Shown: piece after piece, positions 50,134 to 59,399 of the stretch
Layout of the letters: the number at the start of each line of letters is the position of its first letter
Position numbering within the stretch: the first letter of the stretch is position 1
Assembly: GCA_003599415.1 (NCBI GenBank)
Contig: QZKB01000151.1
Span: 1-64,000 of the forward strand
Reading direction: 5' to 3'
DNA from: Ignavibacteriales bacterium
Lineage (GTDB): Bacteria; Bacteroidota; Ignavibacteria; Ignavibacteriales; SURF-24
DNA: 64,000 nucleotides
The notes under the pieces: model-generated
Seen by the model: only the letters and a program-made list of their open reading frames with translations
What the model was told of the DNA's origin: nothing
Databases searched by the model: none
Program-made: the position numbers and the translations under genes

Positions 50134-52608
50134 GTGAAGAGACTTTTTCTTTTTGTAATAATGATTCCTTCATTAGCATGGGCGGGAATAACAGGAAAAC
50201 TTTCCGGCAAGATTACGGATGAGTCAACATCGGACCCGCTTGTTGGCGCAAATATAATTCTTGAGGGTACTTCTCTTGGAGCTACAACCAACGTTGACGG
50301 TAATTATGTTATCCTGAATATTCCGCCGGGTACTTATGACGTAAAAGTAAGTTCGATTGGTTATGGTTCAGTTGTAACAAAAGATATTAAAATTGCAGTT
50401 GACCAGACGACGATCCTTTCCGTTGCTTTAAAAGAAACAGCGCTGGAGGTTTCTGAAGTTATTGTTACGGCACAGGCGCCTCTTGTTCAAAAAGATTTAA
50501 CGGGTTCCAAATCAACTGTTAACAGGGATGAGATAGAATCTCTTCCCGTTGCAAGCTTTACTGAACTTTTATCAATGCAGGCAGGAGTTGTTGGAAGCGG
50601 TTCCAATCTTCACGTCAGAGGAGGAAGATCAAATGAAGTAGCATATCTTGTTGATGGTATGTATGTACAGGACCCGTTGCTTGGCGGATTGGCAACACAA
50701 ATTAATAATGACGCCATTCAGGAAATGAGCTTGCTTAGCGGAACATTTAACGCTGAATACGGCAATGCCCTTAGCGGTGTTGTTAATATTGTTACCCGCG
50801 AAGGTTCGGAAAAATATTTTGGCAAGATTGAAGTGAGATCAAGCGAGTTTGGAATTAAGAAATATGCTGATCTTCATGAGATAAGGATAAACGGTTCTTT
50901 CGGAGGACCACTATTTACTAAAGAACTTAAATTTTTTGTTTCTGGTGAACAGAATAAAAGCGGGAGCTATTTGCCCTGGGGTTACAATAAAGATATTACT
51001 CTGCTTGGCAAACTAAGTTTAAGTGCGATTCCTGGGATGAAGTTTACATTATCAACAAGAGGCAGCCTAGGCAGAGAACAGAATTACAGTCATTCTTATA
51101 AGTATATTCCAGATTTGTACGCTAAATCTGAAACAAACAGTTTACAAAGTCTTTTTACACTAACACATACACTGGCCAACAATATATTTTACGACCTTCG
51201 TTTATCATATTTCAAGCAGGAATATTTCTGGGGGTATGACAGGGATACTTCGAAATATATTCCCGAGACGGACATATTGTATATTGAAACTGTTGAAAAC
51301 GGAAGAGGCCATTACGACTTTTATTCCTGGGCTAATCCTAACAACCTTACAATCAGTGAAACCGAAACGTATGACGGAAGGTTGGATTTAACATGGCAGC
51401 TTGGCTCACTTAACGAAATAAAAGCAGGTATACAATACAAACAACACTGGCTTAAGTTGTATAGTATTTATGGAATCAAGCGCACTTTGAATCTTCAGTA
51501 CATTGACGACTACTCAACCAATAAACCGTTTGAAGCTTCAGCGTATGTACAGGATAAAATAGAATTCCCTTACCTAGTAATTAATCTCGGGCTGAGGGTT
51601 GATTACATGAATGCAAACGTAAGTTTCAGGGAAACACCTCTTGATCAAAATTCAATTGTTAAAGTAAAAGCAAGATCGCAGGTAAGTCCCAGAATCGGAA
51701 TTGCTCACCCTATATCGGATAGGACTAAACTTCATTTCTCATATGGATATTTTTTCCAGAACCCAAATTACAACAGGCTGTTTGAAAATAAGGAATATAA
51801 AATAACTGTACGCGAGCCAATCTTTGGTCAGCCAAGCCTTGATGCTGAAAGAACTGTTTCCTACGAGGTCGGCATTACCCATCAGTTTACAGACAGAATT
51901 GCAATGAGTCTTGTTGCCCACTACAGAGATATTACAGGGCTTATCGGAACAAGATATTATTTCCCATATACTGATGGAAGATATATTGGTTACACACTAT
52001 ATGTGAATGAAGATTATGCTAACTCAAAAGGATTTGAGTTGAATGTGGATATCCGTCCCGATAAATATTTTTCAGGCGGATTAACATACACTTATTCTGT
52101 TGCCAAAGGAAGCGCTTCATCAGAAACAGAACAATACCCCGGCACACAGGAATCAACATTGTTGTACTATCTTGATTTTGACAAAACACATGTATTTAAT
52201 GCATCCGCATCATTTACAATTCCGGAAGATGAAGGTCCAATTGTTTTTGACAAGCCGATATTTGAAAACATGGACATCAGTGTAATTCTGAGAGCTGCAT
52301 CCGGCTATCCATATACACCATCGGGAAGAGATGTTGGTTTTGTTGTTAAGAATTCTTTAAGGATGCCAGGCACATATACAATTGATCTTGAAGTTGGAAA
52401 GGAATTTACTTTACCCGGCGATATTAAACTCAGGGCATTTGCAGAGGTTCTTAATTTAACTGACCACCGGAATATCTTATATGTTTATACAGATACAGGC
52501 GACCCGGATTATACATTGGTCGGACTAAATTCAACTGAATATCAGCGCGATCCATCTAACTATGGACCGCCAAGATCTATCAGATTAGGTTTAGGTTTAA
52601 GATTCTAA
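50134..52608 (+). CDS. TonB-dependent outer-membrane receptor with carboxypeptidase-regulatory-like domain
   Basis: An 824-residue receptor. After the signal peptide (MKRLFLFVIMIPSLAWAG) comes the CarboxypepD_reg-like domain (about 20-95: GKITDESTSDPLVGANIILEGT...GTYDVKVSSIGY), the plug (about 110-225: VNRDEIESLPVASFTELL, LHVRGGRSNEVAYLVDGMYVQDP, YGNALSGVVNIVTREG) and a 22-strand barrel ending ...SIRLGLGLRF. It imports a large ligand across the outer membrane with TonB energy. No SusD partner follows. GTG 50134 is chosen because GGGAGAAA precedes it; the longer frame has a non-signal start. Confidence 0.9.
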   Translation: MKRLFLFVIMIPSLAWAGITGKLSGKITDESTSDPLVGANIILEGTSLGATTNVDGNYVILNIPPGTYDVKVSSIGYGSVVTKDIKIAVDQTTILSVALKETALEVSEVIVTAQAPLVQKDLTGSKSTVNRDEIESLPVASFTELLSMQAGVVGSGSNLHVRGGRSNEVAYLVDGMYVQDPLLGGLATQINNDAIQEMSLLSGTFNAEYGNALSGVVNIVTREGSEKYFGKIEVRSSEFGIKKYADLHEIRINGSFGGPLFTKELKFFVSGEQNKSGSYLPWGYNKDITLLGKLSLSAIPGMKFTLSTRGSLGREQNYSHSYKYIPDLYAKSETNSLQSLFTLTHTLANNIFYDLRLSYFKQEYFWGYDRDTSKYIPETDILYIETVENGRGHYDFYSWANPNNLTISETETYDGRLDLTWQLGSLNEIKAGIQYKQHWLKLYSIYGIKRTLNLQYIDDYSTNKPFEASAYVQDKIEFPYLVINLGLRVDYMNANVSFRETPLDQNSIVKVKARSQVSPRIGIAHPISDRTKLHFSYGYFFQNPNYNRLFENKEYKITVREPIFGQPSLDAERTVSYEVGITHQFTDRIAMSLVAHYRDITGLIGTRYYFPYTDGRYIGYTLYVNEDYANSKGFELNVDIRPDKYFSGGLTYTYSVAKGSASSETEQYPGTQESTLLYYLDFDKTHVFNASASFTIPEDEGPIVFDKPIFENMDISVILRAASGYPYTPSGRDVGFVVKNSLRMPGTYTIDLEVGKEFTLPGDIKLRAFAEVLNLTDHRNILYVYTDTGDPDYTLVGLNSTEYQRDPSNYGPPRSIRLGLGLRF

Positions 52609-52695
52609 AAGTTTTTATATAAAAATTACCTAGAAATGAGAATCATGAATTCAATTTTAATTTCTTTAAGCAAGTAAATATCTACGAGATAAGAG

Positions 52696-55473
52696 ATGAA
52701 AAAAAATTGGTTGTTAATCCTTACTTTACTTTTTATAGCGGGTTATATTTTTCCCCAGTCACGCTCAAAGAAAGATTTTAAAGAGAAAGAACAGGAGTCA
52801 ATTAATAAAACCGCAAGCATTGAAGACAGAGCGGGCGGAACTCATAATGCAAGTAACATAGGTTTGTTTTTTGAGAACAGAGGAAAACTTTATCCCCGCA
52901 GAATTTCACAGGGACCTTCAGGAGAGTATCCAATAAACAGCGGGCAGCATTATTTATACAGAGTAAATCCAATGGTCGGAATTCCCGGAAACGTCATTCA
53001 GGGACGCTTTACAACAAACGAAGAATGGGAAGCAGTCTTTGGGTATAATAAAAGAGAACTTGCTAAAATTGCATTCAGTGATAATCCCGCTACCTGGCCC
53101 TCAACAGGCTGGCCAATAAAGGACAAAGATGGTAACCCTGTTTTTAAATCAGACCAGGACAGCTATTGTGTTTATAGTGATACTAATAATTCGCGACAGG
53201 TATTGGGAATACAGATTGCACAAACCGGTTATGCGTACGGAGTTACATTTGCGAAGAACCTGATATTCTTCAAGTTTGAGATTATAAATAAAGGGAATAA
53301 AAATTTTGACAGCGTCTACTTTAATTTATACAGCGATATAGATATTGGCGATGCGAGCGGTGGCGCACCGGAATATGGAGACGATAAACTTGGGTTCGAC
53401 CTTGATAGAAATTTTGTCTACTTCTATGATGATGGAGTAACTACTGAATGGCCTAGCGGTAAAACAGGATATTTCGGAGTGGCACTATTAAAAACACCTG
53501 AAATAAACGGGAATGAATTAGGCCTTACAGATTTGCATTATAATCTTTATGATGATGATACGGATATCGATTCGATTCAGTATGGAATTATGGCGAGCAC
53601 ACCGGGTTTAATAAAATCAAGTTTTGGCCCAAAGTTTTTCCATCCCGGTACATCAGGTAATTCTCACATTGATGATCCAAATTCCATTCCCGCAGCAGGA
53701 ATGGACCTTGTTGCAAACATTGCTTCCGGCCCTTACAATTTAAACGTCGGAGATACACTGGAATTCATCACCATAGTTGTTGCAGGTGAGGATTTTAATG
53801 AAATTAGTGAGTACGTCGATAATGCATATAAAATCATGGATTTTGATTTTGAGATAAGTAAACCTCCCACAACACCAACATTAACGGGCTTTGCAGGGGA
53901 TGGGAAAGCAACTCTTTATTGGGATGATAAAGCAGAAGCATCCATTGATAAGTTTACAGGACTGAATGATTTTGAAGGTTATCGCCTGTACAGAAGCCAG
54001 GATAAGGGAGTAAACTGGGAATTGCTTAAGGATTACGATCTTATTAACAACATTGGTTTTGATGTTGGGCTTCAATATAGTTACACCGATACAACTGTAA
54101 ATAATGGATTTGAATACTGGTATTCTCTTACTGCTTATGACAGGGGAGATTCCTCCGTTGCAAGCCTTGAGTCTGCAAAAGGAAGTTCAACTGACGCTGT
54201 AAATATTGCTGCGGTTATTCCTGTCTCTGCTGCAATTGGTAGGACGCCTGTATCGGCAGGGGAAACCGAACAGGCAGGCAAAGGAGTTTCCAATTACATC
54301 CTTGAAATTCAACCGGTTGATAATGATTCCCTTGCAGACAGGGAATACAAAGTTGGTTTTAATTATACTGTACGGCAGGAAAAAGGAGCCAAGAAAATTA
54401 CCGCTATAGTTAATGTGCTGGATTCCTCTAAAACTTTCATCAACTCATACGGGATTGAGTTCGTAACGAAGAATACTTTTCACTTAATGGATTATGCGAC
54501 GGATCAGCCAATCGGCAATGATCCGAAATCTTACAGGCGAGGTTCAACGTATACAATTTTGTCCGGCCCGGGCAGCAAGAAATATCTTGAAGTTAAACTT
54601 AACGGTCCCGCTGCAAATGCCTCTGCAGATTCGCTTCCTAAATCAGGCGATGTAATTAAAATTTCTTTTTCGATATATGCAACAAGGAATAATATTGACA
54701 CAGTTATTTATCCTAAACCGGTTGAGTTGAATAAATCATATTCAACAAGCGATGGGGTAATATTTAAAATTGTTGCTCCTGATGTGGTAAAAAGTATTTC
54801 AAGGGTTGGCGGAACCGATAATTTTGAAATTACTTTTTCTGTAGTTGATTCTACTTTACTGAAAGATGATACTTATTTGATTTCGGTTAATTCCAATGGT
54901 GTTGATAATAACGGGAAAAAATATATCACGCTGTTGGTGAAGAACTTAAAACAAGAAACTGTTTTAACAACGGGCAACTTGTATCCGGACAGTGCTTTTG
55001 CGTTTAATGGATTAGAAGGAACAGTTAATTTTCCGGCAGGCACAGCACCTTCACCGGGAAATATATTTTCAGTGGAAAGTATAATTCCAAAATATATTAC
55101 AATGAATGATGTTTTCGGTTTTAAGATTCTCGGCTCATCAATCAATAAACAAACTGTTGCGCAGAATATTTCAAATGTTAAGGTTGTTCCTAATCCTTAT
55201 GTTGTTTCTTCTTTATACGAACCTGAATATGGTGAGCTTAGAAAAGAACCGCTGCGCCAGCTTCAGTTTATTAATCTTCCGAATGAGTGTACAATTCACA
55301 TCTTTACTATTGATGCAGACAAGATAAAAACTATTTATCATAATTCAACTAATGGAACAGAACCATGGGATTTGCGTACCGAAGGCGGAAGAGAAATTGC
55401 TCCGGGAATTTATATCTATTTAGTTAAGACAAAAGAAACAGAATATCTTAGCCGTTTTGCAGTAATAAAATAA
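52696..55473 (+). CDS. Large secreted protein with fibronectin type III domain and T9SS-like end
   Basis: A 925-residue exported protein (signal peptide about 1-21, ending IFPQ). Most of the N-terminal half is unassigned and beta-rich, with acidic DxDxD-type loops (DIDIGDAS, DDDTDIDS) that may bind calcium. A fibronectin III-like module lies at about 395-490 (PTLTGFAGDGKATLYWDDKAE). The end (NVKVVPNPYVVSSLYEPEYGE...APGIYIYLVKT...FAVIK) is a variant sorting domain seen in Ignavibacteria-type secreted proteins. It follows the TonB receptor by 87 nt and may be its partner at the surface. Confidence 0.83.
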   Translation: MKKNWLLILTLLFIAGYIFPQSRSKKDFKEKEQESINKTASIEDRAGGTHNASNIGLFFENRGKLYPRRISQGPSGEYPINSGQHYLYRVNPMVGIPGNVIQGRFTTNEEWEAVFGYNKRELAKIAFSDNPATWPSTGWPIKDKDGNPVFKSDQDSYCVYSDTNNSRQVLGIQIAQTGYAYGVTFAKNLIFFKFEIINKGNKNFDSVYFNLYSDIDIGDASGGAPEYGDDKLGFDLDRNFVYFYDDGVTTEWPSGKTGYFGVALLKTPEINGNELGLTDLHYNLYDDDTDIDSIQYGIMASTPGLIKSSFGPKFFHPGTSGNSHIDDPNSIPAAGMDLVANIASGPYNLNVGDTLEFITIVVAGEDFNEISEYVDNAYKIMDFDFEISKPPTTPTLTGFAGDGKATLYWDDKAEASIDKFTGLNDFEGYRLYRSQDKGVNWELLKDYDLINNIGFDVGLQYSYTDTTVNNGFEYWYSLTAYDRGDSSVASLESAKGSSTDAVNIAAVIPVSAAIGRTPVSAGETEQAGKGVSNYILEIQPVDNDSLADREYKVGFNYTVRQEKGAKKITAIVNVLDSSKTFINSYGIEFVTKNTFHLMDYATDQPIGNDPKSYRRGSTYTILSGPGSKKYLEVKLNGPAANASADSLPKSGDVIKISFSIYATRNNIDTVIYPKPVELNKSYSTSDGVIFKIVAPDVVKSISRVGGTDNFEITFSVVDSTLLKDDTYLISVNSNGVDNNGKKYITLLVKNLKQETVLTTGNLYPDSAFAFNGLEGTVNFPAGTAPSPGNIFSVESIIPKYITMNDVFGFKILGSSINKQTVAQNISNVKVVPNPYVVSSLYEPEYGELRKEPLRQLQFINLPNECTIHIFTIDADKIKTIYHNSTNGTEPWDLRTEGGREIAPGIYIYLVKTKETEYLSRFAVIK

Positions 55474-55482
55474 AAAAAGAAT

Positions 55483-55512
55483 TTCACGAAGAATCACGAA
55501 GAAACACGAAGG
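55483..55512. repeat. Tandem 10-bp repeats, left border of the GxxExxY cassette
   Basis: TTCACGAAGA, ATCACGAAGA and AACACGAAGG follow one another with exact 10-bp period. The inverse repeats lie on the far side of the GxxExxY gene. Confidence 0.85.
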
Positions 55513-55527
55513 TAAGAAGGAGCGTTT

Positions 55528-55899
55528 ATGGAGTTTGAAATGTTATCCAATAAAATAATTGGTTGTGCTATCGAAGTTCATAAGATCCTGGGACCCGGTT
55601 TGCTGGAATCAGCTTATAGAGATTGTTTGTGTTATGAATTAAAAGAAAAAGGATTGGAGTTTATAACCGAAAAGCCCGTTCCAATCATTTATAAAGGAAT
55701 TAAGCTTGATTGTGGTTATAGAATAGATATACTTGTTGAGAATGAAATAATCATTGAGTTAAAATCAATAGAAGGAATTTTACCGGTACACGAAGCGCAG
55801 ATATTAACGTATCTGAAATTTGCCGGAAAGAAAGTTGGTTTACTTATCAACTTTAATGTAACTATGCTTAAACATGGACTTCGAAGATTTGTTCTTTAA
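55528..55899 (+). CDS. GxxExxY-family protein
   Basis: A 123-residue protein with the family motif in GPGLLESAYRDCL. The core VHKILGPGLLESAY...GYRIDILVENEIIIELKSIE has the D-x(n)-E-x-K look of a PD-(D/E)xK nuclease (RIDILV...IIELKS). No function is established. AAGGAG precedes the ATG. The gene is framed by inverted arrays of 10-bp CACGAAG repeats and interrupts a run of secretion genes, so it looks like a small mobile cassette. Confidence 0.88.
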   Translation: MEFEMLSNKIIGCAIEVHKILGPGLLESAYRDCLCYELKEKGLEFITEKPVPIIYKGIKLDCGYRIDILVENEIIIELKSIEGILPVHEAQILTYLKFAGKKVGLLINFNVTMLKHGLRRFVL

Positions 55900-55901
55900 T
55901 C

Positions 55902-55940
55902 TCCGTGTAACTTCGTGAATTCTTCGTGTCCCTTCGTGTA
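55902..55940. repeat. Tandem 10-bp repeats, right border of the GxxExxY cassette
   Basis: CCGTGTAA, then CTTCGTGAAT, TCTTCGTGTC and CCTTCGTGTA repeat with 10-bp period. They are the reverse complement of the left array (CTTCGTG against CACGAAG). Confidence 0.85.
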
Positions 55941-56001
55941 ACCGGAAAATTCGGGCATTAGAAAAAGTCCTTATGTAAGTGTTTTCTGTAAGGAGAAACA
56001 G

Positions 56002-56991
56002 ATGAAAAAATTTTTAGCCGTTTTTTTTCTAATTAACATATCTCTCTTTGCGCAGAATCCAAACCTCGGAACGTCCGGTGCACAATTCCTGCAGATTCCT
56101 GTTGGAGCAAAAGCAGCGTCACTTGGCGGTGCGTATGTTGGCTTAACCGGTGATGCTTCATCTGTGTTCTGGAATCCTGCCGGCATAACTAAAATCCGGA
56201 ATAACGCCGCACATTTTTCCTATATGCGCTGGTTTAATATGTTCGACTTCAACGCTATTTCAATAGTAAGAAATTTTGAAGGAGTTGGAACATTAGGCGC
56301 GAGCATTGTGGTTTTTGGTATGGATAAAATGGAAATAACAGACGAATATAATCCAGAAGGAACCGGCCAATACTTTGATGCGCAGGATATGGCAATTGGA
56401 TTAACATACGCAAGAAATTTAACTGACAGGTTTTCTGTTGGTATAACAGCTAAATATATTTACCAGAGAATATGGAATGAAACAGCCGATGGTCTTGCCT
56501 TTGATGTTGGAACACAATATCGCCTTGATTTCCAGAACCTTACAATTGCAATGAGCATGAGTAACTTTGGTCCGGAGATGCAGTTTGACGGTGAGGACCT
56601 GAATATTACTTATGATAAAAGTTCAACGCTTCCTTTAAACAGGTTAACTCCCGCAAAACTTATAACGGATACATATCCTTTACCATTAAATTTTCAGGTT
56701 GGTATTGGTATAGATATTTTGAATGCGGATTTTATAAAAGCCCGCGCCGGCATAGATGCGGTTCATCCTAACGATAATAAAGAAAGAGTGCATATCGGAG
56801 CTGAAATTTCTTTCTTTGACAGGATAAGCCTTCGCGGGGGCTACAAATATAATTATGATGACGAGGACTTTACATTCGGCGCCGGGGCAAACCTTCCTTT
56901 TGCCGGAACAGTAATTACATTTGATTACGCTTATGCGTTGTATGATCTTCTGCCCAACATTCAAAGAATTTCTATTGGTATGGAGTTTTAA
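56002..56991 (+). CDS. PorV/PorQ-family outer-membrane protein
   Basis: A 329-residue exported beta-barrel (signal peptide about 1-17). The start NLGTSGAQFLQIPVGAKAASLGGAYVGLTGDASSVFWNPAG is the hallmark of the PorV/PorQ (UPF0164) family. PorV shuttles T9SS cargo from the translocon to the attachment complex. Ignavibacteria have many paralogues of this family, so it may serve the secreted proteins just upstream rather than be the general PorV. The SD is AAGGAG. Confidence 0.9.
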   Translation: MKKFLAVFFLINISLFAQNPNLGTSGAQFLQIPVGAKAASLGGAYVGLTGDASSVFWNPAGITKIRNNAAHFSYMRWFNMFDFNAISIVRNFEGVGTLGASIVVFGMDKMEITDEYNPEGTGQYFDAQDMAIGLTYARNLTDRFSVGITAKYIYQRIWNETADGLAFDVGTQYRLDFQNLTIAMSMSNFGPEMQFDGEDLNITYDKSSTLPLNRLTPAKLITDTYPLPLNFQVGIGIDILNADFIKARAGIDAVHPNDNKERVHIGAEISFFDRISLRGGYKYNYDDEDFTFGAGANLPFAGTVITFDYAYALYDLLPNIQRISIGMEF

Positions 56992-57007
56992 TTTTTTTTG
57001 GGTGAAT

Positions 57008-57048
57008 AGCCGGACGAAATCTCTTACTCCTTTTCGTCCGGCTTTTTT
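57008..57048 (+). terminator. Intrinsic terminator after the PorV-like gene
   Basis: AGCCGGACGAAA (57008-57019) pairs with TTTCGTCCGGCT (57032-57043), followed by TTTTT. Perfect 12-bp stem. Confidence 0.92.
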
Positions 57049-57145
57049 ATTGCCCCCGCTTGTAAACTCTTGCACAAAACATTTCTTTTAAAAATCAGTC
57101 TAAAGCAAAAATTGGTTATCTTTGATTCAACAATAGTTAAATGAA

Positions 57146-58063
57146 ATGATTCAGATTAAAAACATTACAAAAAAATTTCCGTCTGTTACGGCGTTAGATA
57201 ACATTTCTCTTAAGATAAAGGAAAAAGATTTTTTTGGTTTGCTTGGTCCAAACGGAGCAGGCAAATCAACACTGATGAATTTGCTTGTGGGTTATCTGAT
57301 ACCTGAAGAAGGGGAAATATTAATTGATAACCTTAAAATATCCGGTGAAAGCCTGAGCATTAAAAATAAAATTGGATTAGTGCCGCAGTCGCTTGCTCTT
57401 TATGATGATCTTTCAGCGCTTGAAAACCTGGAGATATTTGGAAGCCTGTTTGATATTGCCGGGAAACAATTGAAAGAAAGTATAGACGAGAAACTTAACT
57501 CGGTTGAACTATATGAACGTAGAAAAGACAAAGTAAAAACTTTTAGCGGTGGAATGAAGCGGAGATTAAACTTAATTGCAGGATTGCTGCATGATCCGCT
57601 TGTATTACTTTGCGATGAACCGACTGTTGGCGTTGATCCACAATCCCGCAATGCAATTTTTGATTTCCTCATGAAGCTTAACGAAGAAGGAAAAACGATT
57701 GTCTACACTACTCACTATATGGAAGAAGCAGAACGGCTGTGTAACAGGATTGCAATTATTGATATGGGAAAAATTATAGCCGAAGGGACGGTTCAGGAAC
57801 TGATTCACCATCTTCCCTATGAACAGACGATATTAATAAATAAAAACCAAACCACGCTTCATCATACAGAAAAATTTAAAAGTTACGGGATACTTATAGA
57901 TGAACAAGATCATTTTGAATTAAAGCCTGCGGAGGGATTTACTCTTTCTTCATTCTTTAAGATGATAGAAACGGAAGGAATCACGAATCAATCAATAGGA
58001 ATTAAGAGACCTTCACTTGAAGCGCTGTTCTTACATTTAACAGGAAGGAGGTTAAGAGATTGA
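57146..58063 (+). CDS. ABC transporter ATP-binding protein (ABC-2 export type)
   Basis: A 305-residue ATPase: Walker A GPNGAGKST (34-42), Q-loop LVPQS, signature TFSGGMKRR (about 131-139), Walker B LVLLCDEPTVGVD, H-loop TTHYMEEAERL. The C-terminal 80 residues form the usual accessory domain. It pairs with the permease overlapped by 4 nt, forming an exporter of the drug/lipid/antibiotic type. Substrate unknown. Confidence 0.92.
   Translation: MIQIKNITKKFPSVTALDNISLKIKEKDFFGLLGPNGAGKSTLMNLLVGYLIPEEGEILIDNLKISGESLSIKNKIGLVPQSLALYDDLSALENLEIFGSLFDIAGKQLKESIDEKLNSVELYERRKDKVKTFSGGMKRRLNLIAGLLHDPLVLLCDEPTVGVDPQSRNAIFDFLMKLNEEGKTIVYTTHYMEEAERLCNRIAIIDMGKIIAEGTVQELIHHLPYEQTILINKNQTTLHHTEKFKSYGILIDEQDHFELKPAEGFTLSSFFKMIETEGITNQSIGIKRPSLEALFLHLTGRRLRD
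58045..58051 (+). promoter_or_regulatory. Strong ribosome binding site for the TTG start of the permease
   Basis: AAGGAGG lies 8 nt before TTG 58060, which overlaps the ATPase stop (TTGA). No ATG is better placed. Confidence 0.85.
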
Positions 58064-59364
58064 AAACAATTTATAATTTATTTAAAAAAGAGTACCGGTT
58101 GTTCTGGAATGATAAAGTATCTGTAAGTTTAACTTTCATAGTACCTGTTTTTCTTATTTTTATTTTTGGCTCAATCTTTAAAGGTGGTTCTAATCCAACA
58201 GGTATTCACCTGGCATTTGTAAATAACAGTAGCGCACCAATTGCAAAAAAGTTGGAAAAGACTTTAGACACAATGAAAACTTTTATCCTTATTAAATACT
58301 TTACCAATGACGAAGGCAAAAAAGTTAAGTTCGATACGAATACTGTTAAAGATTATGTTCGTAAAGGCAGCGTTTCTTCTGCCCTTGTAATTCCCGAAGA
58401 TGCTTATACCGATACTTCTTTTAGTGTTAAGTTAAAATTTTATTATGATCCTAAGAACGATATGGAAATGCAGCTTGTGCAGGGAATGCTTCAGAAAACA
58501 GTAATGGAGCAGATACCCACTGTTTTAAATAAAAGCATGCAGCAGCAGGCTAAAAAATTCCTGGGGAACGATAGCGGAAAGGCTTTTAATTTTGATATGG
58601 CAAGAGTGATAAGTAAATATTTTCCAGTAAGTGTTGATGAAATTCTAAACCAGAGTTTAAATGATTCATCGGTTATAAATGATTCTTCCCGCGGAGCCGG
58701 GGATTTCTTCTCTAATATTTTACAGTTTGATAAGCAGCAATTGGTAGGTAAAGAAATAGCTAATCCTTATGCAACACGTGCAGTTGGGGGTTGGGCAATG
58801 ATGTTTCTGCTTTTTGCGATCAGTGGTTCCGCTACATCTTTGTTTGATGAAAAGAAGAGCGGGGTTGTGCTAAGAATTCTTGCATCGCCGGTTTCGCGTA
58901 CGCAGATACTTTGGAGCAAGTACCTTTACAATATTTCTCTTGGTATAATTCAGTTGTTTGTTTTATTCTTAGCCGGAATGATTTTATACAACATCGATAT
59001 TTTTTCCAACTTTGTAAATCTGCTTCTCATTGTTATAGCCGGCTCAATGGCTTGTACGTCTTTTGGGATGATGCTGGCTGCATTTACAAAAACCGCTGCA
59101 CAGGCAAACGGATGGGGTACCTTCTTAATTCTTGCTATGAGTGCTATTGGCGGAGCATGGTTCCCAACTTTTTTAATGCCTGCAGTTATTCAGTTCATAG
59201 GCAAACTAACTTTTGTTTACTGGACAATTGATGGTTTCCTGCAGGTACTTTGGCGTGGCGTTGGATTAATTGATATACTTCCGAATCTTGGTATTCTGCT
59301 GGGAATTGCCGCGCTGCTAAGCATTGTAAGTTTTATTCAATTTAAAAAGGGACATGTGTTTTAA
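58060..59364 (+). CDS. ABC-2 type transporter permease
   Basis: A 434-residue permease starting at TTG, which overlaps the ATPase stop by 4 nt and has AAGGAGG upstream. TM1 at about 24-43 precedes a large outside domain (about 50-235), then five more helices (about 240-425, VGGWAMMFLLFAISGSATSLFDEKKSGVVLRILASPVSRTQIL as the ABC-2 signature region). It works with the preceding ATPase. The 3' end overlaps a minus-strand terminator hairpin. Confidence 0.9.
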   Translation: MKTIYNLFKKEYRLFWNDKVSVSLTFIVPVFLIFIFGSIFKGGSNPTGIHLAFVNNSSAPIAKKLEKTLDTMKTFILIKYFTNDEGKKVKFDTNTVKDYVRKGSVSSALVIPEDAYTDTSFSVKLKFYYDPKNDMEMQLVQGMLQKTVMEQIPTVLNKSMQQQAKKFLGNDSGKAFNFDMARVISKYFPVSVDEILNQSLNDSSVINDSSRGAGDFFSNILQFDKQQLVGKEIANPYATRAVGGWAMMFLLFAISGSATSLFDEKKSGVVLRILASPVSRTQILWSKYLYNISLGIIQLFVLFLAGMILYNIDIFSNFVNLLLIVIAGSMACTSFGMMLAAFTKTAAQANGWGTFLILAMSAIGGAWFPTFLMPAVIQFIGKLTFVYWTIDGFLQVLWRGVGLIDILPNLGILLGIAALLSIVSFIQFKKGHVF

Positions 59365-59376
59365 ACACAGTCCCTT
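59344..59376 (-). terminator. Intrinsic terminator of the sigma-factor operon
   Basis: AAGGGAC-A-TGTGTTT with AAACACA-GTCCCTT (59347-59376) makes a nearly perfect stem; on the minus strand it is followed by TTTTT. It sits over the permease stop codon and ends transcripts coming from the sigma-factor gene. Confidence 0.8.
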
Positions 59377-59399
59377 AACATTTCAATTCTGCAGCAGAA

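Noticed and set aside
55483-55940. CRISPR-like repeats around the GxxExxY gene
   Set aside because: Units are only 10 bp, contiguous without spacers, and inverted across one gene, so they are not a CRISPR array.
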